From Limnephilus marmoratus (Eukaryota > Arthropoda > Insecta > Trichoptera > Limnephilidae): a stretch of 64,000 nt of DNA. Location: contig OU862920.1 in assembly GCA_917880885.1 (NCBI GenBank), forward strand, positions 2,976,001 through 3,040,000, given 5' to 3'. The notes under the pieces were generated by a model. It was given only the letters and a program-made list of their open reading frames with translations, searched no databases and was not told where the DNA came from. Shown piece by piece: positions 23,490 to 33,361 of the stretch. Within the stretch, counting starts at the first letter, position 1. Every line of letters starts with the position of its first letter. Both the position numbers and the translations under genes were made by a program.

Positions 23490-23840
23490 AGGAAGCGGGT
23501 ATGGGTATCGCGGCCCCGGGAACCATTATTGGATAATCAAAACCTCTACCATAGGTCACTACAAGTGGTTCGCTACGTTTAATGGCTTAGAAGGGTTATC
23601 GAGGTTCATGGTATGCGATTTGTTCAGGTCATGGCAGCCGATGTTTTTGGCCGATACGATGTGCCTGTTGTGTGGCGGGCCGGATCGAGAGAGACTGCTT
23701 GAGGGCTCCAGACAGAATCCCTCGAACATCCTTCGCCTTGCACCGCAGTTGGAGGGATGGATTCATACATCCATCACTTCTGAGCACACTGACTCCCAGA
23801 TTCCTACCCACATCTCATACCTATTTTCTTCCTAGAATGT
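23490..23840 (+). repeat. Family B repeat, copy 5
   Basis: It runs from GGAAGCGGGTATGGGTATCG and CCATTATTGGATAATCAAAA to CAGATTCCTACCCACATCTC, and is truncated before the 3' A-rich end. Confidence 0.8.
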
Positions 23841-23981
23841 CTTATTTTCTTTCATCCTAATTTAATTTTTACGTCTTCTGTATATTGATAACTCTTCTAA
23901 TGAAGTTTGAACTTCCATACTGAATTAATAATATTGGCATCCGAATGCGTATTCAATATGTTAGAAACTGTTACTTATGTA

Positions 23982-24051
23982 ATAATAATAATAATAAACT
24001 TGGACAACTTATATAGCGCTGTTTTTGCGAAAAATCGCCTCAAGAGCGCTG
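23982..24051 (-). mobile_element. 70-bp retroposed insertion with ATGTA target duplication
   Basis: Comparing the two arms of the duplication shows an extra segment starting ATAATAATAATAATAAAC and ending CAAGAGCGCTG. It is flanked by ATGTA on both sides (23977-23981 and 24052-24056). A TTA-repeat tail on one end with a target duplication points to a very short 5'-truncated LINE or SINE copy. Confidence 0.6.
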
Positions 24052-24227
24052 ATGTAGTTTCACATCCTCCCGCTGCTATTACAATTTTATATCTTTTATG
24101 TCTTTTGAATATTGCTAATTTACTTAGTCTTCTGTTAGGTACAGATGTTAATAACGTCCAAGCTGAATAATTTATTTTCGCTTCCGATATGTATTCCTTA
24201 TAGATGTAAGTATATTGGATAATCAAT

Positions 24228-26382
24228 CAGTAGCGTAGTGAGGGGGGGGCGGACCGCCCCGGGTGCCACCCGAGGAGGGGGTGACACTCGAACGTGGAGA
24301 AAAAACTTACGAAAGTGCAAAATTGCCGTAAAAAAATTTTTACACGTTAACACTGACTATTATTTTGCTTTATGGCTTGGTTGGTCGGGGATTCCCGAAA
24401 AATGTTTTTTTTTGTCCCTAGCTCAGTTGGGGATTTTCCTGAAACATTCCTTGTGTCATTCTAATTTCGTTCGTATATTGTGATTAACGTAGACTCGTGA
24501 AGTGAATTGTTATCTATGGACTGACGTGAATTAGTGAAGAAGTTATTATTGTGTTAGCGTGTTTAATAGTTCTGAAACACCAGTTTGAAAAACAAGGCAG
24601 GTAGGTGTGAATTTTTAAATACCGTTTTGTAGCGCATGAATAGTTACAGTCGTGACAAGAAAAAGGTTTTTCATCACTGTGAGTTGAGTGAGAACTGAAA
24701 AACCTTTTTCAGTTGCCGTTGGAACACGAAAAAGGTTTTTCTCCGCACTGAGTCAGCAACTGACTTCTTATGTATCCCTTTTTGAAACAGAATTGATACA
24801 ATCAGGACATGAAAAATGGATTTTGTCTTCTGTGAATCGTACTGCGGATTTTTAAATCTTCTCTTTGAAAACTTGTATTACTGCAGTCGGGACATGAAAA
24901 AGGTTTTTGTCCAGTATGGGTAAGCATGTGTACTTTTAGATACCGTTTTGTAGCGCATGAATAGTTACAGTCGGGACAAGAAAAAGGTTTTTCATCACTG
25001 TGAGTTAGCAAGTGCCGTTTTAGTTATTTTTTTCGAGAATAAGAATAGTTGCAGTCAGGACATGAAATAGGTTTTTTTCCACTGTCGGTAAACGTGTGAT
25101 TTTTAGATTTCTCTTCATAGTACATGAATAGTTGCAGTTGGAACATGAAAAAGGTTTTTCTCCACACTGAGTCAGCAACTGACTTCTTATGTATCCATTT
25201 TATGAACACGAATAGTTAAATCAGGACACGAAAAAGGTTTTTCTCTTCTGTGAATCATACTGTGAACTTTTAAATCTTCGTTTTGAGGACTTGTATAACT
25301 GCATTCAGATCACGAAAAAGGTTTAACTCCACTCTGAGTAAGCTTATGAATCATAGTGGAGTAAAGTGTTGCTCCATATGGAAACCTTTGTAAAATTACT
25401 TTCTTCAGGGCCTCCTCAGTGTAGCTAATGTAAAACGAAATATGTGTTGTAAAACCATGTAGGTGTATTAAAGGTAAGACAGTATTAAATTGTGGAGATC
25501 CGGAAGGAAAGAAAGGCCGATAAAAATAATAATATTAATTTGTTTATGAATTACAATTTAAAACAATAAAATAAACAATATACGCATTGACCTACCTATT
25601 GCGAGTTTGAAATCTCTTGTTTTATTTTTTACCGCAAACGCGATTAAAATAAGAAAAAGGTATTTAAGCGACTTTCCAGTACTGTGCGCAATTTAATTGA
25701 GACTTTTAGGTAAAAATAGTCACTTGGGTGTTACGTAACGTTTAGGGGGAGGGAGGTGCAGAAAATGTTACGGCGCGTTGCATGGGGGGAGAGAGGGTCA
25801 AAATTTTTCAAAAATTGCGTTACGTTATACTTGAACGCCCCCTTTACTATTTAACGATTGAAATTTTATCGTTACACTCTGAACACAAAACTGGTTTTAA
25901 CATAAGTATTGATTATTATGTTTACATGACAGCAAATGATTTTTGCAGCATATAAGAATTGAAGACTCCACACGGAAATCTGTTATTTGTAGCTATATGG
26001 CTCGTCGGTCAGCATTCCCCAAAAATTCTGTTATTCGTTCCTAGCCCTTACTATTGATTTATTGGGGATTCCCATGATATATTCCTCGCTTTTCCCCTGT
26101 GTCATTCTCATTTCTTTCGTACATTGTGATTGACGGGAACACGCGAAGGAAATTATTATTTAAATTATTTAAACCTATCGATTGTTGAAAAAGCTGCTAT
26201 TCTGTTAGTGTTTTTAATTTTGAGGTTAACAATTTTTTTTTACATATTTGACTAGCTAGAAATGTTTTTTTATATTTTAGGAAGTCAAAATTTGTGTTTT
26301 GAATTTCTCAAAAAAAAAAATGGGGGGGGGGGTGACACCGCATTTTCCGCCCCGGGTGCCACCCATGCTAGCTACGCCACTG
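24228..26382. mobile_element. hAT-type TIR element carrying a zinc-finger array, copy 2
   Basis: The ends are the same as in copy 1 (CAGTAGCGTAGTGAG and the complement of CAGTGGCGTAGCTAGC). The flanks are TAATCAAT (24220-24227) and TAACCAAT (26383-26390), an 8-bp duplication with one change. The target was a family B repeat at its TTGGATAACCAA-type site. It is about 2155 bp and collinear with copy 1, including the finger array and a GGCGTTCAAG MITE arm (about 25730-25850). Confidence 0.85.
24620..25330 (-). pseudogene. C2H2 zinc-finger array remnant inside hAT copy 2
   Basis: Repeated finger units match copy 1. The best is 25011-24802, with 'KPFSCPDCNYSCATKRYLKV' then 'HMLTH', while 25209-25024 holds further decayed units. 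One unit near 24690 is rearranged: it contains an inverted AACCTTTTTC segment. Stops and frame changes separate the units. Confidence 0.7.
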
Positions 26383-27500
26383 TAACCAATACCTCTGCCT
26401 TAGGTCACCACTGTGGTTCGCTAGGTTTGGTGGCTTAGCAGGGGTGCCTGGGTTCATGGGGTGAGGTTTGTTCAGGTCTTGGCGGCCAATGTGTCTGACC
26501 GATGTGTCTGTTGCGTGGCGGACCGGATCGAGAGATACTGTAGTCCAATAACTTTGTCGCCTGAATGTATGGGGTAGTATACGTTAATTCCGGTAGTTTT
26601 GATATTTTGCAGAGTTGTTCATGATGTTGGCCTAATGCATAATCCAAGTTTTTGACCTCAAGCGCCGAACGCAACTTTGTCAGAAATCGAAAAACGGCGA
26701 AAAAATCGTTATTTTTTCAAATTTTGGCGTTTATAACCCTAAAGGACTAGTTTTTGAAAAAACTTTCTTATAGAGTTTTTTAAAGTAAACTAAATTTGCT
26801 ACAATACGATACTAAAACTGTCTCTGTAGACCCAATAGTTTTTGAGATTAAGCCTTTCAAAATTTGTGACCTCGAGCGCAAATCGCGAAAAAATCGTTTT
26901 TTTTCAAATTTTGGCGATTATATCCCTAAAGGACTATTTTAGAAAAAACTTTTTAAGGATGTTTTTAAAGTAGACTAAATTTGCTACAATATGATACTAG
27001 AACTGTCTCCGTAGATCCAATATTTTCTGAGACTAGTCCTTTAAGTTATAATCGTCAAAATTTGAAAAAATAACGATCTTTTCGATATTTGACAAAGTTG
27101 CGTTCGGCGCTCGACGCCAAAAACTTGGATTATTCATTAGGCCAACATCACAAACAAGTCTGCAAAAAACAGAACTACCGGATTTAACGCATACTGTGAT
27201 GTATAAAGTTACTGGACTAACTGGTTGAAGGAGGTCTTTTGACCTCTCCAGACAGAATTCCTTGACCCATTCGTCGCCTTCCAACGCAGTTGGAGGGATG
27301 GATTCATACGTCCGTCAGTCCTGGACACACTGACCCCCAGATTCGTAACCACCCATCATACTTATTTCTTTCCCAGAACTTCCTCTCCATCTTTTCCTTA
27401 AAAAAACCATCCACACCGCATGCCCTAAGATGACACATTCCCTGGAGGAAAGTATTTTCTTCGGGGCCTCCCGTGTGGAGCTAATGTAAAATAGATGTGG
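26383..27500 (+). repeat. Family B repeat, copy 6, split by two later elements
   Basis: The 5' fragment before the hAT (about 24212-24227) joins to 26383-26540 (TAACCAATACCTCTGCC to GATCGAGAGATACTG). After the palindromic element it resumes at 27220 (ACTGGTTGAAGGAGGTCTTT) and runs to the 3' end GTGTGGAGCTAATGTAAAAT at about 27496. The order of events is family B first, then the hAT and the palindromic element. Confidence 0.8.
26541..27219. mobile_element. Palindromic TIR element with ACTG duplication
   Basis: The ends TAGTCCAATAACTTTGTC and the complement of TAGTCCAGTAACTTTATA begin arms of about 330 bp that pair nearly end to end (for example GGCCTAATGCATAATCCAAG against its inverted partner at about 27123-27142). 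The flanks are ACTG (26537-26540 and 27220-27223). It has no coding. The superfamily was not assigned. Confidence 0.75.
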
Positions 27501-27751
27501 TGGGCACTTGCGTAATTGACACCAGGCGGGCATTGTGGATTTGATTTTTGGATTTGAAGATGACTTTCTACGCCTGTAAAACGTGTGTAAAACTTCACGT
27601 AATGCCCGGGGAAGCCGAAGACTCCAGCTAATTTTAATAAACATGGTAACCCCTATGTACAAACTACCTAAATAAATGTGATTCATTTTTAGGCCAGGAC
27701 AGCATTTCACCGTCCACTGTAAAAAATATTATCAGAATGTCCACCCGCTTC

Positions 27752-28390
27752 GTGGCATGCGGCATCGTTGCAAATAAACCCATTGTTGCCAAATCTAGCA
27801 ATTTACTTGACCAAGGGCTCGAACAATACATAACAATATATTTACTATCTACTCGTGAATGGCCATGAGGACGCAATACTATCGTTGTTATGGCTGTTAT
27901 GACTGTGACTGTTTAAATCTGAGAGTGTGGACGCAGTACGACCGTCGATATGCACTTAAAGTAATATTACGCAGAGTAGACACCGATCATCGTTATGACT
28001 TAAAAATAATATTGTTGCGTGGACGCAAGAAGGACCAACTGTATAGACGCTGGACGACCGTCGTTATGTCTTAAAAATAACGTGTACGCAAGAAATACCA
28101 ACTGCCTAGAGGCACCACGACCGTTGTTATGTCTTGCAAATAATATTGCTTCGTGGCACGCGGCATCGTTGTTAGTAAACACATTGTTGCCAAATCTAGC
28201 GATTTACTTGACTAAGGGCTCGAATAATACATAAAAATATATTAACTATCTACTCGTGAATGGCCACGAGGACGCAATACTATCGTTGTTATGGCTATAG
28301 TGACTGTGACTGTTTAAATGTGAGTGTGTGGACGCAGTACGACCGTTGTGCACTAAAAGTAATATAACGCAGAGTAGACACCGATCATCT
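27752..28390 (+). repeat. About 400-bp tandem unit with internal 70-bp minisatellite (left block)
   Basis: A segment starting at CGTGGCATGCGGCATCGTTG (27752) restarts at 28152 with near identity through GGCTCGAACAATACATAA and GACTGTGACTGTTTAAATC. Inside are units of the form GTGGACGCAAGAAGGACCAA, then CTGTGTAGACGCAGCACGAC, then CGTCGTTATGTCTTAAAAAT. The second unit is interrupted by the LINE at 28391-29882. Confidence 0.75.
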
Positions 28391-29882
28391 CTCTCTCTCT
28401 CTGGTTTCAATCCTGGGATTGGTTTGCAGCAATTTCATCTATTCGTTTCTTCCACTCTTCCCTGTCTTGTGCGGCTCTTTTGAATTCTGCATATGATGAG
28501 CAGCGCACGTCCACCAGCAGGTCCTCCAGGTACTCTCGGCGTGGGCGTCCCCTAGCGTTTGTCCCCTCGGTCATACCCTCCATTATGGCATGCAAGAGGC
28601 CTTCTTGTCTTATTGCATGGCCGATCCATCTTGCGCGCCTTTCGGACAAGGTCCTGAGCAGGTGCCTTCCTCCTTCGATTCTTTTGAGAACCTCCTCATT
28701 TGTGATGTGGTCTCTCCAGGAAATTCCTAGTAGTCTTCTATAGGACCACATCTCAAAAGCCTCTAGTCTCCGTTTATCTCTTTCGGATAGGCACCATGTT
28801 TCGCAGCCGTACATCAAGATACTACATATAGGTCTTGATGAGGAGTATTCTCAGTTTCAGGTCTATATTATTTGATTCTATTATTTTCGACCTTTTATTG
28901 AAAACAAGCCTAGCCTGGTGTATACGGCTGTCGACCTCGCTCTTAGACCGACCGTCCCATGTTATTTTGCTCCCGAGGTAGACAAACTCCTTGGTGTTTT
29001 TTAGTGGAACTCCTGTCATCTCTACTCTCATCTGATGTTGCGTTCGGCCTACAGTCAGCAGCTTTGTTTTGTCTCTACTTATCTTCATGTTGTAATTGTT
29101 TTGAAGAATGCTTTGCATGGTTAAGGCCTCTTGCAATTCTTCTTCGCTTTCAGCAACCAAAGCAATATCGTCAGCAAACCTTATCATATCCACCTTTTGC
29201 CCGTGTATCTTTACACCTTTTCTGTGACTCATTCTCTCTCTCAAGTCATCAATCGCACTTTGTATATAAGCGTTAAAAAGAACAGGTGACAGAGAGCATC
29301 CCTGTCTCACCCCTTGTCTTATACTAGCTTCTTTTATATCATTGTCACATTTAATTATAGCGGCCTCATTCTTGTATAGCGTCTGGATTATTCGTCTATC
29401 TCTATATTTGATGTCAATTCTCTTCAGAATCTCGAAGAGTCTTTTCCATTCTACTTTGTCGAAAGCCTTCTCCAGGTCTATGAATGCGATGAATGTGTTT
29501 TGGTTTCTTTTTATTCTTTTTTCTAGTAGTATTCGTAGCGACAATATTGCTTCCCTAGTTCCTACACCTCTTCTAAAGCCAAACTGGTCTCCGGAAAGAA
29601 TGTTCTCTACTTTTGGTTCGATTCTTTTTAGAATGATATTAGTCAATTTTTTTGAGGCTTGGGATATTAGGCTAAGAGTTCTGTGTTGTTCACATTTCGT
29701 CGTGCCCGCCTTCTTTGGTAATGCAACAATTAGGCATTTCTCAAAATCCTCTGGTATCTTTCCAGTCTTATACATTGTCTGTATCATTTTAAACAGGGCA
29801 TCTATAGTTCCTTTTCCTGCTGGCTTAATTAGTTCAGCCGGAACGTCATCGATTCCGGGTGCTTTCCCGTTTTTGAGATCGA
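28391..29882 (-). pseudogene. Non-LTR retrotransposon, 5'-truncated, with (GA)n tail
   Basis: On the minus strand reverse transcriptase motifs run in order: 'NGKAPGIDDVPAELIKPAGK', 'FIAFIDLEKAFDKVEWKRLF', 'RQGVRQGCSLSPVLFNAYIQ', the catalytic 'RFADDIALVAESEEEL', and 'FVYLGSKITWDGRSKSEVDS'. A one-base shift near 28820 moves to 'MYGCETWCLSERDKRRLEAF', 'WRDHITNEEVLKRI' and 'GRPRREYLEDLL', ending at 28407. The 3' tail is a (GA)n run (28391-28402). CGATCATC flanks both sides (about 28383-28390 and 29882-29889), a target duplication within the minisatellite. The endonuclease is missing. The clade is uncertain. Confidence 0.85.
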
Positions 29883-30180
29883 TCATCGTTATGACTTAAA
29901 AATAATATTGCTGCGTGGACGTAAGAAGGACCAACTGTGTAGACGCAGCACGACCGTCTTTATGTCTTCAAAAAAATATTGCTGAGTGGACGCAAGAAGG
30001 ACCAACTGTGTAGACGCAGCACGACCGTCGTTATATCTTCAAAATAATGTTGCTGCGTGGACGCAAGAAGGACCAACTGTGTAGACGCAGCACGACCGTC
30101 GTTATGTCTTAAAAATAACGTGGACGCAAGAAAGACCAACTGCGTAGATGCAGTACGACGTAGTGGACGCCGAAGGACCG
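29883..30180 (+). repeat. 70-bp minisatellite (right block)
   Basis: Four consecutive units of about 70 bp start at about 29911, 29981, 30053 and 30118. Each is GTGGACGCAAGAAGGACCAA plus the CTGTGTAGACGCAGCACGAC and CGTCGTTATGTCTT segments. This is the continuation of the block left of the LINE. Confidence 0.8.
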
Positions 30181-30440
30181 CCATTATGTATAAAAATATA
30201 CACTGCTCGAAATATACTCCGTGTAGCGAACCTGTCGGCAAATCATCAAACGTTCAATATTCGCTTCCAGACATTATGATAGATTTTTTGCTTCCATGAC
30301 AATTTTTGTTTGATTTTACATGGGGTAAGCATCAATCTGGCCAATTTTGAAGTCAAAGCATTGTTGCGTCCGTATATCGGACGCAGTAAGTCGGTGGAAT
30401 GCTATGGAGTTTCTAGGGGGTGGACGCAACAAATGTAGCA

Positions 30441-30442
<2 letters not shown>

Positions 30443-30504
<62 letters not shown>
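30443..30504. repeat. (AT)n microsatellite
   Basis: About 60 bp of uninterrupted AT dinucleotide abuts the right end of the candidate large element. Confidence 0.95.
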
Positions 30505-30507
<3 letters not shown>

Positions 30508-30597
30508 ATTTTTTAAGTGAAATTCTTTAGCCGCGTTGTGATTTGGAATTAGGATGAAACGAAAACGATGAATTTCAGCACCTGCGAAGCATCAAAC

Positions 30598-30740
30598 TGC
30601 GCTCATTGGCCGCTTTGATTATGATGTCACATTTCAAGGCTCCTATTGGTTGAGATATGAAACGGAAATGACGCTAGATCTGCGCTCATTGGCCGCTTTG
30701 ATTATGACCTCACTTTTCAAGGCTTCTATTGATTGAGATG
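30598..30740 (+). promoter_or_regulatory. 82-bp tandem duplication with inverted CCAAT motifs upstream of CSDE1
   Basis: CTGCGCTCATTGGCCGCTTT then GATTATGA at 30598 is repeated at 30680. Each unit has ATTGGCC (inverted CCAAT), and the first also has CTATTGGTTGAG. The duplication lies about 500-640 bp before the likely first exon. The CCAAT-box reading is an inference, and a chance tandem repeat is possible. The rest of 30505-31224 shows nothing I can name. Confidence 0.4.
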
Positions 30741-31224
30741 GTTTTGCTAAAGTTTCGCTTCTACCACGTGTAAACTGCACTCGATTTTTAAATTGTAGAG
30801 TTTATCAATTAAACAAAAAAGTGTTAACATATTCTTAGGTGGGTTAAATAATGTGCTCTGCTTAAAGGTGGGTTATTAATGTGCTAAAAGGTTAATAATA
30901 TACTCTGCTAAAATTATTTTGTTTTTTCGAATCATTCTAAAAAGATAATAAGACCACAAATAAATAAATAAATAATAATTTTTATTAATAAATTCCGGTT
31001 ACATATAGGTAGTAGGCATGTATTAGAAGAACAAGGTATATGATAAGAAAGGTATTAGGGTTATGCAATAATGATAATATGATGTTATATCTGAAATTAA
31101 TTTCTTCTTTTTTCCACAATCGTGTCTACTAAGTTTCTGTTTGCCTTATATTATCTGTTCTCTTGTCTATCGTTTTTGAATAATATGAAATAGCGAATAT
31201 ATTTTCTATTCATTACTCTATGAC

Positions 31225-31272
31225 CTTAACATTCAACATGGCGGCATGTCTTGAGTGCTGTGCTGTGTCGAG
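31225..31272 (+). promoter_or_regulatory. Likely CSDE1 transcription start and non-coding exon 1
   Basis: CAACATGGCGGCATG at 31234-31248 fits the YY1-type AANATGGCGGC element, which in animals commonly lies at or just after transcription starts. A strong donor, GTCGAG|GTGAGC, follows at 31272. The next good acceptor, CTGTCTGTTTCAG at 32123, would join it to the 5' UTR of the ATG exon. RNA support is absent. Confidence 0.5.
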
Positions 31273-32123
31273 GTGAGCGATTATAGCTAATTTTGAGTTT
31301 ATTTAAAGCCGAAAATATTGAAAAATGTATTAAAAACGCTACTGGTGATATTTACTACTTTTGTGATATCCTTTTCACCCATCTTAAACACTAACATTCA
31401 TTTTTTTACGTCGCTGATTCGCTTCCATTGCTGCCGCTGATGTAGCGGCGGCTAGCTTGTTCGATGTGTTTGACACATCTTTATTTGGTCGTAATTTCCT
31501 TTCTCGCGTGTTTGGTAAATCAATTCAATGTTATTTAACCTTAAAAAAAATATATCTTGTCCAAATCGTATGATTTTAAGCCATGCTTTCCTATAAATCG
31601 CGATTTACGTCTTCGTAGAGCCATCTTTCTCTGTCTGGCGAAAAACATTGTTTGTACTTTTTTTGTACGCTATGTTTACGATTTGTAATTACTCTTCCGG
31701 TGCGTATTTTGGTGATATTTTCAATGAATTAATTTAAACAGTGACGTTTGCAGTTATATCGTGATGTTGTGAGCTTTCATAATAATTCTGCCACAGACGA
31801 AATAATGTACTTGGTAATCCAAGTACGTACATCGTTCATTGCAGTGATACTTTTGTTAGATCCTAGCCGGCCTAGCGTCGGTTAGCCATTATTATCTGCG
31901 TTTGAATGATCGTCACGCACTTTTGCAGATTTAAATATAAATTTCTTTAATAACCCTAGTAGACTAAATTCTATCTCATCAATTGAAGTTCGCACACATA
32001 CGCGAATCTGTCAAGAGGTGATGGTGAATCTTATCACTGACAGTGCAGTAATAGCAATTATAACACATGTCTGTTAGCCAGTAATAGTAGTAGACTGAAG
32101 GAAGGTTTGTCTGTCTGTTTCAG

Positions 32124-32570
32124 CTTGTGTAACGACTGCCCGTGGTAGAATAGTCAAGGCAACATAACACTCCACACAATCTGCACCCAGCAAGCATTGA
32201 AGACATCTGAGGACTTTTACCTTCATTCGGAACCAATACTCTTCGTATTTTTAATCCATTAGTAAATATTATAATACAATGTACTTTGTGACGATTTCGA
32301 CGCTCCTGTCAATGCCTTTTCTCTAAATGCTTTTCCCAGGATGTAACTTTATTTTGTAAAAATATTTATTGTGTCAAAGTTTAGTTGAATTACCTGTGAA
32401 CATTTGTATAGCTGCTTCAGTGATAAATGTTGAATTATACGTGAGTGACCAAATAATTGAATGTATGTGTATATATAACCGTTCTGTGATATATGCTACT
32501 TGCACTTACGACTTTTGATAAGATTTTAAAAATATACATACAATAATTTCTGTTAATAAATAAATTAACG
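32124..32570 (+). other. CSDE1: Probable CSDE1 5' UTR (second exon, non-coding part)
   Basis: This runs from the acceptor TTTCAG|CTTGTG to the start codon. It is AT-rich and contains several short upstream open frames, for example an ATG at 32280 that runs 15 codons to a TAA and another at 32463 with a stop a few codons later. Upstream ATGs suggest translational control, but the exon boundary is only predicted. Confidence 0.45.
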
Positions 32571-32682
32571 ATGTCAAGCAATCCTCAGTGGAAAATGGAT
32601 TTCCAGCCGCCTCCATCAGCCAACATGCAGGACATCATAGACATGCAACAGTCCTCAAACCAAGGCAAATCATACAGGAATG
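32571..32682 (+). CDS. CSDE1: CSDE1/Unr coding exon 1 (start codon)
   Basis: This begins the gene for Unr/CSDE1, a cytoplasmic RNA-binding protein built of cold-shock domains that regulates mRNA translation and stability (and dosage compensation in Drosophila). The ATG at 32571 starts 'MSSNPQWKMDFQPPPS', a low-complexity N-terminus. The donor is AATG|GTAAGG, with one base carried over. The 18 coding exons (32571-60559) sum to 3189 nt, 1062 codons plus stop, and every junction was checked to be GT-AG and in frame. Gene identity is supported by the domain order and by strong blocks such as 'RIRFRAPDHSE' and 'LRHGDWVQF'. Confidence 0.9.
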
Positions 32683-32773
32683 GTAAGGTTATATACTAGA
32701 TACTGATCCTTTCAGTTTAAACATAAATACATTAGTTACCAGAGCAACCACTTAAATGTTCAACTGCTTTCAG

Positions 32774-32988
32774 GGAGTTACAGCAGCGAGTTCCCCAGCT
32801 CGCCGCGCGATTCCTTCGCTAGCCAGGGGGCCACCGGTAACTCAAACTCAAACCGTTACAGTATGGGAACATACGGCTCAGACAGCAACAACTCTCACAA
32901 TGATTATAACTCTTCATCCAACACCTCTCAGCACTATGACCCCCCCAGTCACCCAAACAGGGAGACGGGCATAATCGAGAAACTGCTG
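32774..32988 (+). CDS. CSDE1: CSDE1 coding exon 2
   Basis: Residues 38-109 are Ser/Asn-rich, with an insect-type low-complexity linker ('GNSNSNRYSMGTYGSDSNNS'). The exon ends with the first strand of cold-shock domain 1, 'RETGIIEKLL'. Acceptor TTTCAG, donor CTG|GTGAGT, phase 0 out. Confidence 0.9.
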
Positions 32989-33097
32989 GTGAGTCCTAGT
33001 GCTCCGAGATCTAATCGTGTAAGCAGCTTTTCATAGTGTTTCCATTAACACACCCCACATACCCACTAACATCTTATTGTCTTCTTTTCTTCCCCAG

Positions 33098-33277
33098 CAC
33101 TCGTACGGATTCATCCAGTGCTGCGAAAGACAGGCGCGTCTGTTCTTTCACTTCTCCCAATTCAGTGGCAACATCGAACATCTCAAAATTGGAGATCCCG
33201 TTGAATTTGAAATGACGTATGATAGGAGAACGGGAAAGCCTATTGCGTCTACAGTGGTGAAGATTGCCCCGGAAGTC
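33098..33277 (+). CDS. CSDE1: CSDE1 coding exon 3 (cold-shock domain 1)
   Basis: Sixty codons complete CSD1. RNP1-like 'YGFIQCC' and RNP2-like 'LFFHFSQ' are both intact, so this domain should bind RNA. Acceptor CCCCAG, donor GTC|GTGAGT. Confidence 0.95.
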
Positions 33278-33361
33278 GTGAGTTGGATTGATGTTATGAT
33301 TGCGTTTCATATGTATGACGGGTCCATACATCATGTACAGTAATGTTTGTTTGTTTTGCAG

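Larger units (their letters stand above)
22896..24215 (+). repeat. About 280-bp direct duplication in the left arm of the candidate large element
   Basis: Segment 22896-23165 (ATTTTTACGTCTTC, then GAATTAATTATTTTGGCGTC, then CATGCTGAATAATTTATTTT) is repeated at 23856-24215. A family A fragment and a family B copy lie between the two. The second copy carries a 70-bp insertion at 23982-24051. Confidence 0.65.
22622..30443. mobile_element. Candidate large TIR element with GCGTCC-rich arms, heavily nested
   Basis: TCCTACTACACTTATTGCGT (22622) followed by CC, and the complement of 30422-30443 (TCCTGCTACATTTGTTGCGT followed by CC), agree at 19 of 22 positions, all three differences being transitions. 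Both ends abut AT dinucleotide runs. The left arm contains many GCGTCC or ACGTCC motifs reading inward. The right arm contains the inverted motif GGACGC, largely in about 70-bp tandem units. Almost everything between is later insertions (two family B copies, a zinc-finger hAT, a palindromic element, a LINE). No transposase is visible. Two separate related repeats with similar ends are the alternative. Confidence 0.5.

Noticed and set aside
29908..30180. CRISPR array
   Set aside because: Tandem units have no unique spacers and the context is an insect genome; it is a minisatellite.
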